Below are positions 26,137-37,869 of a stretch of 64,000 nt of DNA, piece by piece. The translations under genes and the position numbers were made by a program. A model generated the notes under the pieces. The model saw only the letters and a program-made list of their open reading frames with translations, was not told the DNA's origin and ran no database searches. Source of the stretch: Prochlorococcus sp. AG-363-O15. Lineage in GTDB: Bacteria > Cyanobacteriota > Cyanobacteriia > PCC-6307 > Cyanobiaceae. The DNA lies in the NCBI GenBank assembly GCA_003278255.1, contig QCFZ01000005.1, positions 25,824 to 89,823 of the forward strand, in the 5' to 3' direction. Numbering within the stretch: the first letter of the stretch is position 1; each line of letters starts with the position of its first letter.

Positions 26137-27423
26137 TTATGTAAGTATAGGCTTTTTACTATTGTAGTAGTCACTACCTAACACTAAGTTAATAACTATT
26201 ATAAGTAGCAGAGTGGTTACAATGAAGGGACTTTTAGGACCTAGTAAATCGTATGAGAGACCTGCTGCTGTAGCTCCTACAAAAGTTCCTAAACTTTGTA
26301 AGCCTTGCAGGCTCCCTAAAACAGTGCCTTGTCCAGATGAATTGAGTCTCCTTGATACTAATGCTCTGAGGCATGGTGTTACAAGGCCAGTCCCAAGTGC
26401 CAATATTGCTACAGCAATAAACACAGCTTGAATTGCATTACTTTTATTTGCGATTGTCAAAAGTAAGCATCCAACAATTACAAAGCCAATTCCTGCAAGA
26501 GTTAGACGCCATTCTCCAAATTTTTTTACTAAAGGACCAATTAATCCACCTTGTACTACCATTGCTACTAATCCAACAACTACGAAAGTTAGACTTGCCA
26601 GTTCTGGAGTCCAATTAAATGCTTGCTTTAAATATAGTACCAACACTGCTGTAAAGCCGTTGAAAGCCATAAAGAATATAAAAAATGCTATACAAAGACG
26701 CCTTATAACTGGATTAATAATTATTAGTTTTAGTTGAGTAAAGGGATTCAATTCTCTTTTTTTGGGAAGAGCACTTCGTGCATTGATTGGATGTGTTTCT
26801 GGTAATACGCAAATTACTAAAACTAAATTTGAGATAGCAAACGCAGTTGCTGCCCAAACAGGCAATGTCACACTAAATTTTGCAAGTGTTGTGCCTAGTC
26901 CAGGGCCTAGTAAGAAACCAAGACCAAAAGCTACTCCTATAAGACCAAATGTTTTTGCTCGATTTTCTGGAGTTGATATATCAGCTAATACAGCAGTTGC
27001 TGTAGCGGCAGTTCCTCCGCTTAGACCATCGATCACTCTTGCTGTAAAGAGGAGCAACAAAGGAAGGCTTGCTGCCCAAGCTGGCAATAGGTTTTGCCAT
27101 TCAATGCTTACTGTGAGGGCGAAAAGGAATAGACCAACTACAGAACCAGTGACACATGTAATGATTACTGGTTTCCTCCCAAACCGGTCGCTAAGAGCTC
27201 CAATTAATGGAGCAACGGCAAATTGAGAGATTGCATAAGTCCCTGCTAAAAGACCAAGTGTGCTTCCACTCTTGGTAAAACGATCTAGTAAGAATGGCAG
27301 TAATGGAAATACAATAGTTTCACCCAGCCTGTCATTAAGAAGGGTTATGAAGGCACTCAGGAGAGTTGGAATTTTGGGCCTTTGCACTAGTTCAAGTTTG
27401 GATAGATATTTGGTATCACACAA
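26137..27423 (-). CDS. Major facilitator superfamily transporter (TetA-like drug exporter family)
   Basis: A 428-residue protein with twelve predicted helices. The loop 2-3 signature GALSDRFGRKPVIITC at about residues 75-90 places it in the DHA1/TetA-like MFS group, usually proton-driven exporters of small molecules; the helix 5 motif FGLGFLLGPGLG supports antiport. The substrate cannot be told. The track start is a TTG at 27421-27423; the next in-frame starts remove part of the basic leader KLELVQRPKIP, so the TTG is plausible. It diverges from the GNAT gene with 35 bases between starts and precedes ppk on the same strand. Confidence 0.88.
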   Translation of the reverse strand: MCDTKYLSKLELVQRPKIPTLLSAFITLLNDRLGETIVFPLLPFLLDRFTKSGSTLGLLAGTYAISQFAVAPLIGALSDRFGRKPVIITCVTGSVVGLFLFALTVSIEWQNLLPAWAASLPLLLLFTARVIDGLSGGTAATATAVLADISTPENRAKTFGLIGVAFGLGFLLGPGLGTTLAKFSVTLPVWAATAFAISNLVLVICVLPETHPINARSALPKKRELNPFTQLKLIIINPVIRRLCIAFFIFFMAFNGFTAVLVLYLKQAFNWTPELASLTFVVVGLVAMVVQGGLIGPLVKKFGEWRLTLAGIGFVIVGCLLLTIANKSNAIQAVFIAVAILALGTGLVTPCLRALVSRRLNSSGQGTVLGSLQGLQSLGTFVGATAAGLSYDLLGPKSPFIVTTLLLIIVINLVLGSDYYNSKKPILT

Positions 27424-27458
27424 ACTCTGTGTGATTGAAGTATTGACACTTTAAACAG

Positions 27459-27944
27459 ATGGTAATCATTCCCAAGTTGAGATCAATTACTGAAGCTGAC
27501 CACATAGTAGTCAAAGAGGTTTACGAAGATGCGATTGAGTCACAAGCAGGATCTTTCTATACTAAAGAACAAATTGAAGCCTGGGCATCTTTAGCTTATT
27601 TACCTGGAATTCTTGATCAGACTCTTCAAGATGGAATCGGCTGGTTAGTCATTGATAAGGATGAAATAGAAGCATTTGCTGTCAGATATCCATTAAATCG
27701 ACTTGCACTTCTTTATTGTAGAGGACGTTCTGCTCGTCGGGGCTTTGCTACAGCTCTTTTAAAAAAAATAGAAGAGCAAGCATTAGATGAAGATCAGTCC
27801 TCTTTAATTACAGAAGCGAGTTTGTTAAGTTATCCATTGTTGCTTAGGCATAGTTGGAATCATATTTTGACTGAAAGAATTGAAATTGCTGGGATTAGTT
27901 TTAAGCGCTATAAAATGGAGAAATATTTAACAAAAGGACTATGA
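27459..27944 (+). CDS. GNAT family N-acetyltransferase
   Basis: A 161-residue protein with the acetyl-CoA-binding pattern RGRSARRGFATALLKKIEE near residues 87-105 (R-x-x-G-x-A type loop). The N-terminus VIIPKLRSITEADHIVVKEVYEDAI and the C-terminal hydrophobic-Arg blocks fit a single GNAT fold. The acceptor substrate, whether protein, antibiotic or small molecule, cannot be deduced. ATG start at 27459. The gene diverges from the MFS transporter and its 3' end overlaps the convergent TrpD-like gene by 6 bases. Confidence 0.82.
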   Translation: MVIIPKLRSITEADHIVVKEVYEDAIESQAGSFYTKEQIEAWASLAYLPGILDQTLQDGIGWLVIDKDEIEAFAVRYPLNRLALLYCRGRSARRGFATALLKKIEEQALDEDQSSLITEASLLSYPLLLRHSWNHILTERIEIAGISFKRYKMEKYLTKGL

Positions 27945-29006
27945 AATTAGTTTTCTCCATGTAATTAAATTTTCTAATGTTTCTTTGGCCAAACCTGAAC
28001 TAAGTATAGATTCTGCTTCTTTGATTCCATCTTCGATCGATTGTGAAACGCCTGCGAACCATAAATAGACTCCAGCATTCCAGTAAAGGCTTTTTTTTAG
28101 GATGCCTTTATTATTTAGTGCTTCTACAGCTATATCTTTCCAAGAATCAAGATCTGTCCACTCGATTTCTTGACCATGGCAATTATGCTCTTTTGGATAC
28201 AGAATAGTTCTTTCAGTTTGTTCATTATGAATTGTTGCGGTTATACATGCTCGACTAATTGGCAGGTCAACTCCTCCTTCTAATCCTTTGACAGTTATGA
28301 AATTATTTTCTCCAAATAAAGCAAGTGTTTTCCATGCTCTTTCTTCTGTGGGGGGGTGGACAAAACCACTAATGATCAAATGTTCACCTTGATGAGCTGT
28401 CCAAAGTAATTCCATGCTTGCTATTGGTGGTCGTTTGCCTATCTCCTCTCTATATGTAATTAATCGTTCAGCTAAAGGGAAATGCTCAGGTTGATGAACA
28501 AGGGCGAATCCAAAGTTATCTAATCCTAATTGTAATTCATTAATTTTTAGACCCTTTAAATTTAAACCTAATGCTTCAAAGAGCTCAATAGTTGATATAC
28601 CATATTTAATTGGCATGCGTTGCCCACCTTGTAATATGACTGGTTGATTTGCGCTAATAAGAATGAGGCTTGTTAATGGGTATATAGGTGATGTTCTAGT
28701 GCGTCCATCAAAAGGCATTCCAAAACAAATAGGTCTCTTTTGATTAGGCTTGGAATAAAGGTTTGGACCAAGTGTTTGGTATGTATCTAACATGCCTGCT
28801 AGCTCTTTAGGTTCAGGTCTTCTAATGCGATGGGCAATCATGAAAGCTCCAATTTGAGCAGGCGTCGCTTCAGATTTGAGGATGAGCTTTAATGCTTCAG
28901 CAGACTCATCTCTATTTAGTGATTTGCCTGTATGTTCACCACTACCAATTTTTCGAAGGTATTTTTTAAATAGTTCTTTCCCAGGCATATTCGGAGTAGT
29001 AGTCAC
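27939..29006 (-). CDS. TrpD-like glycosyltransferase family 3 protein (not classical TrpD)
   Basis: A 355-residue protein of the anthranilate phosphoribosyltransferase superfamily. The helical N-terminus LFKKYLRKIGSGEHTGKSLNRDESAEALKLIL and ATPAQIGAFMIAHRIR are typical. The two PRPP-binding motifs of true TrpD are altered: GTGGD is replaced by PFDGRTRT, and the KHGNR loop by LQGGQRMP. This matches the TrpD2/YbiB-like branch, whose E. coli member binds nucleic acid rather than anthranilate; function in cyanobacteria is not established. Start is GTG at 29004-29006, or the ATG six codons later. A perfect 8-bp inverted repeat lies 21 bases upstream. The 3' end overlaps the GNAT gene. Confidence 0.8.
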   Translation of the reverse strand: MTTTPNMPGKELFKKYLRKIGSGEHTGKSLNRDESAEALKLILKSEATPAQIGAFMIAHRIRRPEPKELAGMLDTYQTLGPNLYSKPNQKRPICFGMPFDGRTRTSPIYPLTSLILISANQPVILQGGQRMPIKYGISTIELFEALGLNLKGLKINELQLGLDNFGFALVHQPEHFPLAERLITYREEIGKRPPIASMELLWTAHQGEHLIISGFVHPPTEERAWKTLALFGENNFITVKGLEGGVDLPISRACITATIHNEQTERTILYPKEHNCHGQEIEWTDLDSWKDIAVEALNNKGILKKSLYWNAGVYLWFAGVSQSIEDGIKEAESILSSGLAKETLENLITWRKLIS

Positions 29007-29026
29007 GCTAGTCAGACCTATAAGAC

Positions 29027-29046
29027 TTATACTTTATCAAGTATAA
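29027..29046. repeat. Perfect inverted repeat, possible operator
   Basis: TTATACTT-TATC-AAGTATAA, two 8-bp arms around a 4-base spacer, 21 bases upstream of the TrpD-like gene and overlapping a TATAAT-like box on the plus strand. Its position suits a transcription-factor site or a small leader hairpin. It does not match the NtcA consensus GTA-N8-TAC in spacing. Confidence 0.4.
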
Positions 29047-29421
29047 TCGCTAACCCTCGATATAATAGAATTTGTAGTAGGTTGTTCTTTTAATCACTTG
29101 TGCTGTCAATTATTTTCGCTTAGGATTGGGTTTCTAGATTATTTCTCATAAATCTATATTGATAACTTAATTTTTTCTGTACTAAATCAAAGCGTATTTC
29201 ATCCTTAAATCCTTAAGCTCGTCTTTTTATTGCAAAGAAATCTCTTTCTAAGGATGATTGAAAGTGTATTGATACATAACTTTTACTTTTATTGGAATAA
29301 GTCTATCTTTGTAAACCTATTGGCTTCCTTTTTTGTAAATTTTCTAGTTGAACTCATCGTTGGCTAATAAAAACTCATTCCAATTTCATCATTGTTTCTT
29401 ATTCTCCACCTGTAATCGTTG

Positions 29422-29459
29422 ATACCAAATCCTTTTTGATTTCGCTTGTGGTATTTTTT
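29422..29459 (+). terminator. Terminator-like hairpin in the region upstream of cobA
   Basis: ATACCA ... TGGTAT enclose a smaller AAATC-CTTTTT-GATTT stem, and the outer stem is followed by a run of T residues. It would stop plus-strand transcription about 120 bases before cobA, either of an unrecognised small RNA or of read-through. Stem is AT-rich and modest. Confidence 0.35.
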
Positions 29460-29575
29460 ATACAACTTTTTTGATTTGAATTTCTTCCTGGGCTCTTGAT
29501 TCAATCTGGAAGGACATCTTTTATGCTGGACATCAAACTATTAGATCTCTTGAAAAAGTTGTTTAGCCCTTCATT

Positions 29576-30361
29576 ATGATCAACTCTAAGCAGGGAAAGG
29601 TTTATCTGGTTGGCGCAGGGCCTGGAGATCCAGAGTTATTGACTGTGAAAGGAAAGCGTTTGATACAGAGTTGTGATGCTCTTTTATATGACTCATTAGT
29701 CCCTATAGAAATTTTGAAATTAGTCTCTAAGTCATGTAGATGCGAATTTGTAGGAAAAAGACGTGGACACCATTCTTTGCCTCAATCAAAAATTAATGCA
29801 GTTCTTCTAGAAATGTCTAAAACTTATTCTTCGATTGTGAGACTTAAAGGAGGAGATCCCTTCTTATTTGGAAGAGGTGCTGAAGAGGCTCAATACTTGC
29901 AGAAATATGGTGTATCTGTAGAAATTGTTCCTGGTATCACAGCAGGTATTGCTGTCCCTGCTTATTTTGGGATTCCAGTTACACATAGGCTTGCAGGATC
30001 TTCAGTTACTTTTGTCACAGGTCATGAGGGTATTGATAAAAGACGACCGTCCGTTAATTGGAAAGCATTAGCGACAGCAAGTGATGGATTAGTGATTTAT
30101 ATGGGTTTACATAATCTTCAATATATTATTGATGAGTTAATTGCAGGAGGTTTGGATCCAGAAATATCAGCAGCAGTAATGCAGCAGGGAACTATTGTTG
30201 GACAGAGATTAATTAAATCTCCTTTGCATTTAATTTGTAAGGAGGTCAAAAAAGAACAATTTACTTCTCCATCAATAGTTATGATTGGTGCAGCTATTGA
30301 GTATCAGGTTGCCTCTTGTGCACCAAGTCCGGCTGAGGTCACCATGCCAATTTTATTTTAA
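29576..30361 (+). CDS. cobA: Uroporphyrinogen-III C-methyltransferase
   Basis: S-adenosylmethionine-dependent methylation of uroporphyrinogen III at C2 and C7 to give precorrin-2, the branch point to cobalamin and siroheme and away from heme and chlorophyll. The 261-residue protein is a stand-alone SUMT with no CysG dehydrogenase part. Motifs: VYLVGAGPGDPELLTVKG near the N-terminus, VRLKGGDPFLFGRGAEEA, and VPGITAGIAVPAYFGIPVTHR. The ATG at 29576 is the clear start. No cobalamin riboswitch (GCCACTG box) is visible upstream. It converges on the pabC-like gene with a short gap holding a 14-base palindrome. Confidence 0.95.
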   Translation: MINSKQGKVYLVGAGPGDPELLTVKGKRLIQSCDALLYDSLVPIEILKLVSKSCRCEFVGKRRGHHSLPQSKINAVLLEMSKTYSSIVRLKGGDPFLFGRGAEEAQYLQKYGVSVEIVPGITAGIAVPAYFGIPVTHRLAGSSVTFVTGHEGIDKRRPSVNWKALATASDGLVIYMGLHNLQYIIDELIAGGLDPEISAAVMQQGTIVGQRLIKSPLHLICKEVKKEQFTSPSIVMIGAAIEYQVASCAPSPAEVTMPILF

Positions 30362-30386
30362 CAAGATCTATTAATAAATTCGTTTT

Positions 30387-30400
30387 CATCTTCGAAGATG
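30387..30400. repeat. 14-base perfect palindrome between convergent cobA and pabC
   Basis: CATCTTCGAAGATG sits between the two stop codons. It can form a 7-bp stem without a loop or a shorter stem with a small loop. Neither side has a T-run, so it is a poor intrinsic terminator. Confidence 0.4.
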
Positions 30401-30408
30401 TGATTATA

Positions 30409-31248
30409 TTATTTACCCAAAAATTTATACCAAAGTTCCTTATAGTTCTGAAAGCTGTCAAGATAAATATTATTTATCCTTATAATTGGTTGACAGCTTA
30501 AACTATTTATTAAAAGCCATTGATCCCCTTCCTTCGGCTCTGCTTCTAAAGCCAATTCTTGAATCAGTCCCATATCTAGACCTTGTTGTCGCATTATTCC
30601 AGGTATGCAACCACTTGTTAAATGAGGAGTAAATAATTGATTATTACGTCTAATAATTAGATTAGCTGTAGTTCCACAACAAATTGTGCCATTTGTACTT
30701 AGCAATAAACCGTCATCGAATCCAGCTTGATGAGCTTCCTGTCTTGCTTGTATTGCTTGAGTGTAAGCGAATGTTTTGCAATGATTGATTTTGCTGTTTG
30801 CGTTTCGTCGTTCATATCTACTTATAAGTGCAGAAATAGGTTCAAATTTGGGTTCATTAGCATTTAGCTCTAACCAAAAGTGATGTGTTTCTTTTTGAGG
30901 TTGACTTCGTGGAATATTTATTCCTCTTTCGATAGAGTTTCCTCTACTCCAGTTGATTCTAAGAGCACCATTTTCTTTTCTTAGATCTAAGAGATCAAGA
31001 CCTTCGTTGATTAGTTTTACTAACCACTTTTCTTCAGGTGGGGATGCCATTCCTAGAATATCTGCACTATTTCTCCATCGGTTTAGATGAGACTTTAAAA
31101 GTTGTGGTTTTCCTTTAAGGATTAGAACTGTTTCAAATATGCCATCACCAAGATTTAATCCTCTATCTCTAATTGGGATAGATAATCTGTAAGTTGAATC
31201 CCATTTATTATTGAACCAACCGATCTCTTTTTTGGGATTAATTTTCAT
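30409..31248 (-). CDS. pabC: Class IV aminotransferase, probable aminodeoxychorismate lyase
   Basis: PLP enzyme of fold type IV (BCAT/D-AAT/ADCL family). The N-terminal SIPIRDRGLNLGDGIFETV, the PLP Lys region HCKTFAYTQAIQARQEA, and CCGTTANLIIRR are typical. Placement directly after pabB makes 4-amino-4-deoxychorismate lyase (pABA plus pyruvate) the best call; branched-chain or D-amino acid transaminase is less likely. I use the ATG at 31246-31248, which overlaps the pabB stop as ATGA and gives 279 residues with strong translational coupling. The track adds eleven residues from a start inside pabB. Confidence 0.82.
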   Translation of the reverse strand: MKINPKKEIGWFNNKWDSTYRLSIPIRDRGLNLGDGIFETVLILKGKPQLLKSHLNRWRNSADILGMASPPEEKWLVKLINEGLDLLDLRKENGALRINWSRGNSIERGINIPRSQPQKETHHFWLELNANEPKFEPISALISRYERRNANSKINHCKTFAYTQAIQARQEAHQAGFDDGLLLSTNGTICCGTTANLIIRRNNQLFTPHLTSGCIPGIMRQQGLDMGLIQELALEAEPKEGDQWLLINSLSCQPIIRINNIYLDSFQNYKELWYKFLGK

Positions 31249-32582
31249 GCTAAAGCTTGTATGAGTGGAATTAATTTCCAATTAAGTTCTTCTGCCTCTA
31301 GCTCAGCTGATGAATCAGCAACTATGCCGCATCCTGCATGGGCGTCTAGGATTGATCCTTGCATCATTAAAGAACGGATGAGAATGTTGCTATCTAGTTG
31401 ACCGTTCCAGTCGATATGTAATAAGGAACCGCAATAGGGTCCTCTGGCAATAGGCTCTAACTCATAGAGACGTTTGCATGCTCTTAATTTAGGAGCACCA
31501 CTAATTGATCCTCCAGGCCAGCAGGCCTCTAACACATCAATCCATGATTTATTTGGGTTTAGAGATCCTTTGATGACTGAAGTTAGATGATGGACATGCC
31601 TGTAACTTTCTAGCCCGACTAATTGAGGGATTGTTATTGAGCCAGGAATACATATTTTGCCTAAGTCATTTCTTAATATATCAACAATCATAATATTCTC
31701 TGCTCGGTCTTTTTCACTAGTTATAAGCCTTGCTGCCATATCTGAATCTTTGACTATATCAATATTTCGAGGCCTTGTTCCTTTGATAGGTCTTGTCTCT
31801 ATTTCACCATTTGGTAGTACTTTTAGAAATCTTTCAGGTGAACTGGAAAGAATTGCCTCACCTTTTGCCATTCCTTTAGCAATTATTAGTCCAGAGAATG
31901 GAGCAGAACAGCTTTGTCTAAGACGTTGGAATAAATCAATTGCTGAAATTTTCTTAGGCAATGAAGTAGAACAGCAGGCAGTTAAATTTGCTTGAAATAT
32001 GTCACCACTCGCAATCAATTCTTTAAGATAATTGACCATCGTAATATATTCTTTTTTCTTGGTCTTCCATTGCCAAGCCTTCAAAGGTATTTTTATAGTC
32101 TCTTTTATCTTGATAAGATATTCATTATACTCATTTTCTTTGTCATATGAAATTGAATTAATTAATTTCATTATTTCTTGGATTCTTTTAGATGCAAATC
32201 CTTCAATTAATAGTTCTTTTTTTCTTAAATTAAAGCGCAGAATCGGATCATATTGTGCAATCCATAGTGTGGACATTGGATGAGGTTTCCAAGGATTATT
32301 AGGTTCTAGCCATGCACCTGCTTCATAACTTAGCCAACCGCACCAATGTCCTGGACCAAGGTCTCTTAATGCCTTGAATGGGTTTGATGAATTTGGCTCA
32401 TTTGGTAGTCCTCGACAACATATTTGTTTAATAGGATCTATTCCTATAATTGCATTAGTTCCTAACTTACTTCCATCTCCATCAAGCCAAACAAGGCCTT
32501 CTTGACCCCATATTTTAATTAGTGCTTGAATTACAATTTCTGGATTTTTCCAAGCGCAAAGTTGTTTGATTGGCTTTAACAC
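31245..32582 (-). CDS. pabB: Aminodeoxychorismate synthase component I (PabB)
   Basis: Chorismate-using enzyme of the PabB/TrpE family; it aminates chorismate to aminodeoxychorismate for pABA and folate, with a glutamine amidotransferase subunit that is not in this window. The 445-residue protein shows the C-terminal family motifs [57 protein letters not shown] and AGCGIVADS. The position before the lyase favours PabB over TrpE. The GTG start at 32580-32582 overlaps the end of queC by 7 bases. Stop and next start overlap (ATGA), so pabB and pabC form one translational unit. Confidence 0.87.
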   Translation of the reverse strand: MLKPIKQLCAWKNPEIVIQALIKIWGQEGLVWLDGDGSKLGTNAIIGIDPIKQICCRGLPNEPNSSNPFKALRDLGPGHWCGWLSYEAGAWLEPNNPWKPHPMSTLWIAQYDPILRFNLRKKELLIEGFASKRIQEIMKLINSISYDKENEYNEYLIKIKETIKIPLKAWQWKTKKKEYITMVNYLKELIASGDIFQANLTACCSTSLPKKISAIDLFQRLRQSCSAPFSGLIIAKGMAKGEAILSSSPERFLKVLPNGEIETRPIKGTRPRNIDIVKDSDMAARLITSEKDRAENIMIVDILRNDLGKICIPGSITIPQLVGLESYRHVHHLTSVIKGSLNPNKSWIDVLEACWPGGSISGAPKLRACKRLYELEPIARGPYCGSLLHIDWNGQLDSNILIRSLMMQGSILDAHAGCGIVADSSAELEAEELNWKLIPLIQALA

Positions 32583-33259
32583 AGCTTTGGTTTACTGCAA
32601 AGATCTGGACGACCGGCTTTCATGAGAGCTTGATCACGAATTCTGCAACTATCGCAAAAACCGCATGCTTTTTCTTCACCGCTATAACAACTCCAGGTGC
32701 TTTCTATCGGTATACCCAAACTAAGTGCTTTGTTGATAATTTCTACTTTGTCAAGGTGCAAAAGAGGAGCCCACAGGTTTGCTCCATTGCCTTCGCGGCC
32801 AGCTTTGCTTGATAAATTAGCTAATTCTTGGAATGCTTGTAGATAATCTGGCCTGCAATCTGGGTAACCGGAATAGTCCATAGAATTTATTCCAAGAATA
32901 AGATGCTCAGCGCTTCGTGCTTCAGCGAAACTCAGTCCAATGGCAATAAAAACTGTATTTCTTCCAGGAACATAAGTGTTTGGAATGATTCCTTTGATTA
33001 TTCCTTGATTTGGTATTGTTTGATTGAGATCAGTTAGTGATGATCCTCCCCAGCTTGCTAAGTTGATATTAATAATTTCATGCTCTTTAATTTTTAAGTG
33101 ATTTGCAATTTCCTTGGCAGCTATTAATTCCTTGATATGTCGTTGTCCATAATCAAATGAAAGGCCTATAACTTCGTGACCTTTTGCAATAGCCATTGCT
33201 GCTGCAGTGGCAGAATCAAGACCTCCAGATAACAACGCAATTGCTTTGGAATTAGTCAT
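32576..33259 (-). CDS. queC: 7-cyano-7-deazaguanine synthase QueC
   Basis: Converts 7-carboxy-7-deazaguanine to preQ0 with ATP and ammonia, on the path to queuosine in tRNA. The 227-residue protein has the P-loop [16 protein letters not shown], and a zinc-binding C-terminus [15 protein letters not shown] with four Cys. The ATG start at 33257-33259 is regular. It is followed with a 7-base overlap by pabB and preceded by queE with about 106 bases between. Both enzymes of the preQ0 branch after QueD are thus together, whereas QueD itself and FolE are not in this window. Confidence 0.96.
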   Translation of the reverse strand: MTNSKAIALLSGGLDSATAAAMAIAKGHEVIGLSFDYGQRHIKELIAAKEIANHLKIKEHEIININLASWGGSSLTDLNQTIPNQGIIKGIIPNTYVPGRNTVFIAIGLSFAEARSAEHLILGINSMDYSGYPDCRPDYLQAFQELANLSSKAGREGNGANLWAPLLHLDKVEIINKALSLGIPIESTWSCYSGEEKACGFCDSCRIRDQALMKAGRPDLCSKPKLC

Positions 33260-33365
33260 AATTTGGAAATTTTCAAATCATGCATTGTTGGATTACTTTT
33301 TCAATAATATAACTTCTATTTCGCAGAATGTTGGTTTTTGATAACTTGCATCTACATTTATGTTT

Positions 33366-34015
33366 TCATAGGACATTTAACCATTTGTGTGTTTGTAAGC
33401 TGAGTCGCCATTTAGGATTACTTTTAATAAATTCGATTGTTAGCTTTTGGCTTTTTAAATTGTTCCAGGCTGGTTGTAGAAACAGTAATGGCATAAACAA
33501 ATTTTTTTCTTTTCTTATTTCATTGGCTGTTTGATAAATATTCTCAGCAAATAATAAATCGTTTTTATTTTCTATTATCACTTTGAGCTCATTGCAAATT
33601 TTTAATATATCTAATCTAGGTGGTGAATGTGGTTTAGGAGAAAGAGTGATCCAATTTGGGTTTCCACTAATAGGATCAACACCACTTGTTTCAAGATGGA
33701 TAAGAATTGTTTTTGTCTTTGTTATAGATATTCTTCTAATTTCATTGCAAAGTGGATCAAGATTGTGATGTAATGGCTCACCACCTGTAATTACAATAAA
33801 ATCAGCTTTATTTAATGATGCATTTATAGCATCATTGGCTATTTTATTAATATTCACTTGATTATGAATAGTTGCATCCCATGAATTTTTTGTGTCACAC
33901 CACGGACACCCTACTCTACAACCAGCTAAGCGTATAAAATAAGCACTTCGTCCAACATGTGCACCTTCTCCTTGAATTGAATGAAAGCATTCCACAATTG
34001 GAAGTGTGAAATGCA

Positions 34016-34016
<1 letters not shown>
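33366..34016 (-). CDS. queE: 7-carboxy-7-deazaguanine synthase QueE
   Basis: Radical SAM enzyme that turns 6-carboxytetrahydropterin into 7-carboxy-7-deazaguanine. The 216-residue protein is short, as expected. It begins with the family motif VECFHSIQGEGAHVGRSAYFIRLAGC, then the cluster motif CRVGCPWCDTKNSW (C-x3-C-x2-C). VITGGEPLHHNLDPL gives the SAM-binding GGE. The start ATG overlaps the last base of the pyrG stop (TAATG), implying co-translation with CTP synthase. The gene lies directly upstream of queC on the same strand, consistent with a preQ0 operon. Confidence 0.95.
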
Positions 34017-35692
<1,676 letters not shown>

Positions 35693-35966
35693 TTAGTGAC
35701 TCTTTACAGTAACGCGATACTCGTATAGGCCAAGTAAAAAACATAGCTTTTTCAGATTGTTCAGCATGAATTGAATAATTTTGAACAAAATCGTTTCTTC
35801 ATTGCTAACCAGATCTATGCAGACCATTTTTTCTTTTCTTGACTTAGTCTAATTGGTTACTTCCCTTTTAATAACTATTATCAGACCATCTTTTGTAATT
35901 TGATTTAAATGATTATTTATGCAGCTTGTTCACATTTGACAGGGTTCATATTTATTGCAAGAACTT

Positions 35967-37790
35967 TTATGAATCTTCTTCGATCCATGTACTTTTTACA
36001 TGTAATTCTTTTAGTTGTGATTCAGAGACCTCTGATGGTGCTTGAGTCATAAGACACCTTGCTTGTTGGGTTTTTGGGAAAGCAATGGTGTCACGTATTG
36101 ATTCTTCTCCGGCAAGTAACATCACAATTCTGTCTACTCCAAATGCAATACCTCCATGGGGTGGGGCTCCCATGTCTAGAGCATCTATAAGAAAACCGAA
36201 TTCATCTTTTGCTTGATCTATGGACAGACCAATTGTTTCAAGAACATGTTTTTGGAGCTCTGAATCATGAATGCGTATTGAACCACCTCCTAATTCGAGT
36301 CCATTGAGTACAAGGTCATACGCTTGAGCTCTAGATTGGGGGAGATTTTTTTTCCAATCTTCGGGATCATCACCTAAATCTTCTTCGTTTGGAGCGCAAA
36401 AAGGGTGATGAAGTGCTTCCAGTCGATTTTCCTCTGAGTTGAATTCGAACATTGGGAAGTCAATAATCCACAGGAAATTCCAATTATCTTTTTCATTTTG
36501 TTTGGTAATTAATTTTAGTTCTCTTGCTAAGAATTGCCTTACTCGATCTAAGGTTTTATTGACAATGTTTGTATCTCCTGCCCCAAAAAGTATTAAGTCC
36601 CCAACTTCGGCTTGTGTTTTTTCTAGTAGTTCTTTTTTTTGATTTTCATTCAGACTATCTTTGATGGCTCCAATAGTGTCAATTTCTCCTTTGTCCCTAA
36701 CTCTTATAAAAGCTAAGCCTCCTGCGCCTCCTTTTTGGGCTTCACTAAAAACATCTCCGCCTGGTTTAATACGAACATTGCTTAGGGAATTATTGCCACC
36801 CTTTACTGTTATGCATTTTACTGATCCTCCAGCTTTAATAGCTCCTGAAAATACTTTGAATCCAATATCTTTGACTAAGTCACTTACATCAACTAGTTCC
36901 ATACCAAAGCGAGTATCTGGCCGGTCAGTCCCAAAGCGACTCATTGCTTCTTTCCATGTCATTTTAGGGAAAGGAATATTTAACTTCACACCCTTTACTT
37001 CTTTCCAAATCTTAGCTATTAATTTTTCGTTTAACTCAAGAATTTCTTCTTGGCTCATAAAACTTGTTTCAATATCTAGTTGTGTAAATTCAGGTTGCCG
37101 ATCCGAACGAAGATCTTCATCTCGGAAACAACGTGCTACTTGGTAATAACGTTCTAAACCACCAACCATGATCAATTGTTTGAAGAGTTGTGGTGATTGT
37201 GGCAAGGCAAACCAGTCACCTTCGCACACTCTTGAAGGCACCAAATAATCACGAGCACCTTCAGGGGTAGAGCGAGTAAGAATTGGCGTTTCTACTTCTA
37301 TAAAATCTTGCTTGTTTAAGAAATCCCTAGCAGTTTTAATAGTTTTGTGGCGTAAATAAAGGTTTTGCTGCATTCTTTCTCGTCGTAAATCTAGATATCT
37401 ATGACGTAAGCGCAGCTCTTCTTTGATTGGTTCTTCATCGTGTATAGATACTGAAAATGGTATGTTTCCTCTTACTGAGTTCAGAACATTTAGATCATTA
37501 GCTAATACTTCAACTTCTCCTGTAGCGAGTTTTTTATTGATTGCGTCACTTGGTCGTGAGCGGACAATGCCTTTAATTTGTATGACGGATTCATTGCGAA
37601 GGCTTTCTGCGAGAGCAAAGAGTGTTGACCCTTGATCAGGGTCAACAGTTATTTGAACTGTTCCACTTCGATCTCGTAGATCGATGAATATCACTCCCCC
37701 ATGATCTCTACATCGATCTACCCATCCACTCAATAAAACTTTGGAGGCGATGTGACTACTTCTCAATTCGCCGCAACCATTGCTGCGCAT
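35967..37790 (-). CDS. aspS: Aspartyl-tRNA synthetase
   Basis: Charges tRNA-Asp in the cytosol. I start at the ATG at 37788-37790 because bacterial AspRS begin with the pattern [10 protein letters not shown], giving 607 residues; the track's 37 extra residues would overlap gcvT. The N-terminal OB-fold anticodon domain holds [23 protein letters not shown]; the class II core has [45 protein letters not shown], a bacterial GAD insertion (about residues 300-420), and [15 protein letters not shown]. In cyanobacteria this enzyme may be non-discriminating and work with GatCAB for Asn-tRNA; that cannot be settled from sequence by eye. It follows gcvT by about 80 bases on the same strand. Confidence 0.96.
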   Translation of the reverse strand: MRSNGCGELRSSHIASKVLLSGWVDRCRDHGGVIFIDLRDRSGTVQITVDPDQGSTLFALAESLRNESVIQIKGIVRSRPSDAINKKLATGEVEVLANDLNVLNSVRGNIPFSVSIHDEEPIKEELRLRHRYLDLRRERMQQNLYLRHKTIKTARDFLNKQDFIEVETPILTRSTPEGARDYLVPSRVCEGDWFALPQSPQLFKQLIMVGGLERYYQVARCFRDEDLRSDRQPEFTQLDIETSFMSQEEILELNEKLIAKIWKEVKGVKLNIPFPKMTWKEAMSRFGTDRPDTRFGMELVDVSDLVKDIGFKVFSGAIKAGGSVKCITVKGGNNSLSNVRIKPGGDVFSEAQKGGAGGLAFIRVRDKGEIDTIGAIKDSLNENQKKELLEKTQAEVGDLILFGAGDTNIVNKTLDRVRQFLARELKLITKQNEKDNWNFLWIIDFPMFEFNSEENRLEALHHPFCAPNEEDLGDDPEDWKKNLPQSRAQAYDLVLNGLELGGGSIRIHDSELQKHVLETIGLSIDQAKDEFGFLIDALDMGAPPHGGIAFGVDRIVMLLAGEESIRDTIAFPKTQQARCLMTQAPSEVSESQLKELHVKSTWIEEDS

Positions 37791-37869
37791 GGGAATTATT
37801 TCAGGTTCAAATCTGAGTTTCCCATAAGGGCTTATTTGGGAGGTTGGTTTACGCATTGTTTTGGCTGCA

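Larger units (their letters stand above)
29007..29575. other. 569-base AT-rich intergenic region with palindrome and hairpin
   Basis: No convincing ORF or tRNA. It lies between the divergent TrpD-like gene and cobA. It contains a perfect 8-bp inverted repeat at 29027-29046, two TATAAT-like boxes shortly after it, and a terminator-like stem ATACCA/TGGTAT followed by TTTTTT at 29422-29459. These could bracket an unrecognised plus-strand small RNA, but nothing proves transcription. Confidence 0.4.

Noticed and set aside
30387-30400. Intrinsic terminator between cobA and pabC
   Set aside because: Perfect palindrome but no T-run on either side; reported only as a repeat.
35705-35839. 44-codon ORF upstream of pyrG (MVCIDLVSNEE...)
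   Set aside because: Open frame from an ATG to just before pyrG, but no Shine-Dalgarno and unlike any known leader; could be chance in a 280-base gap.
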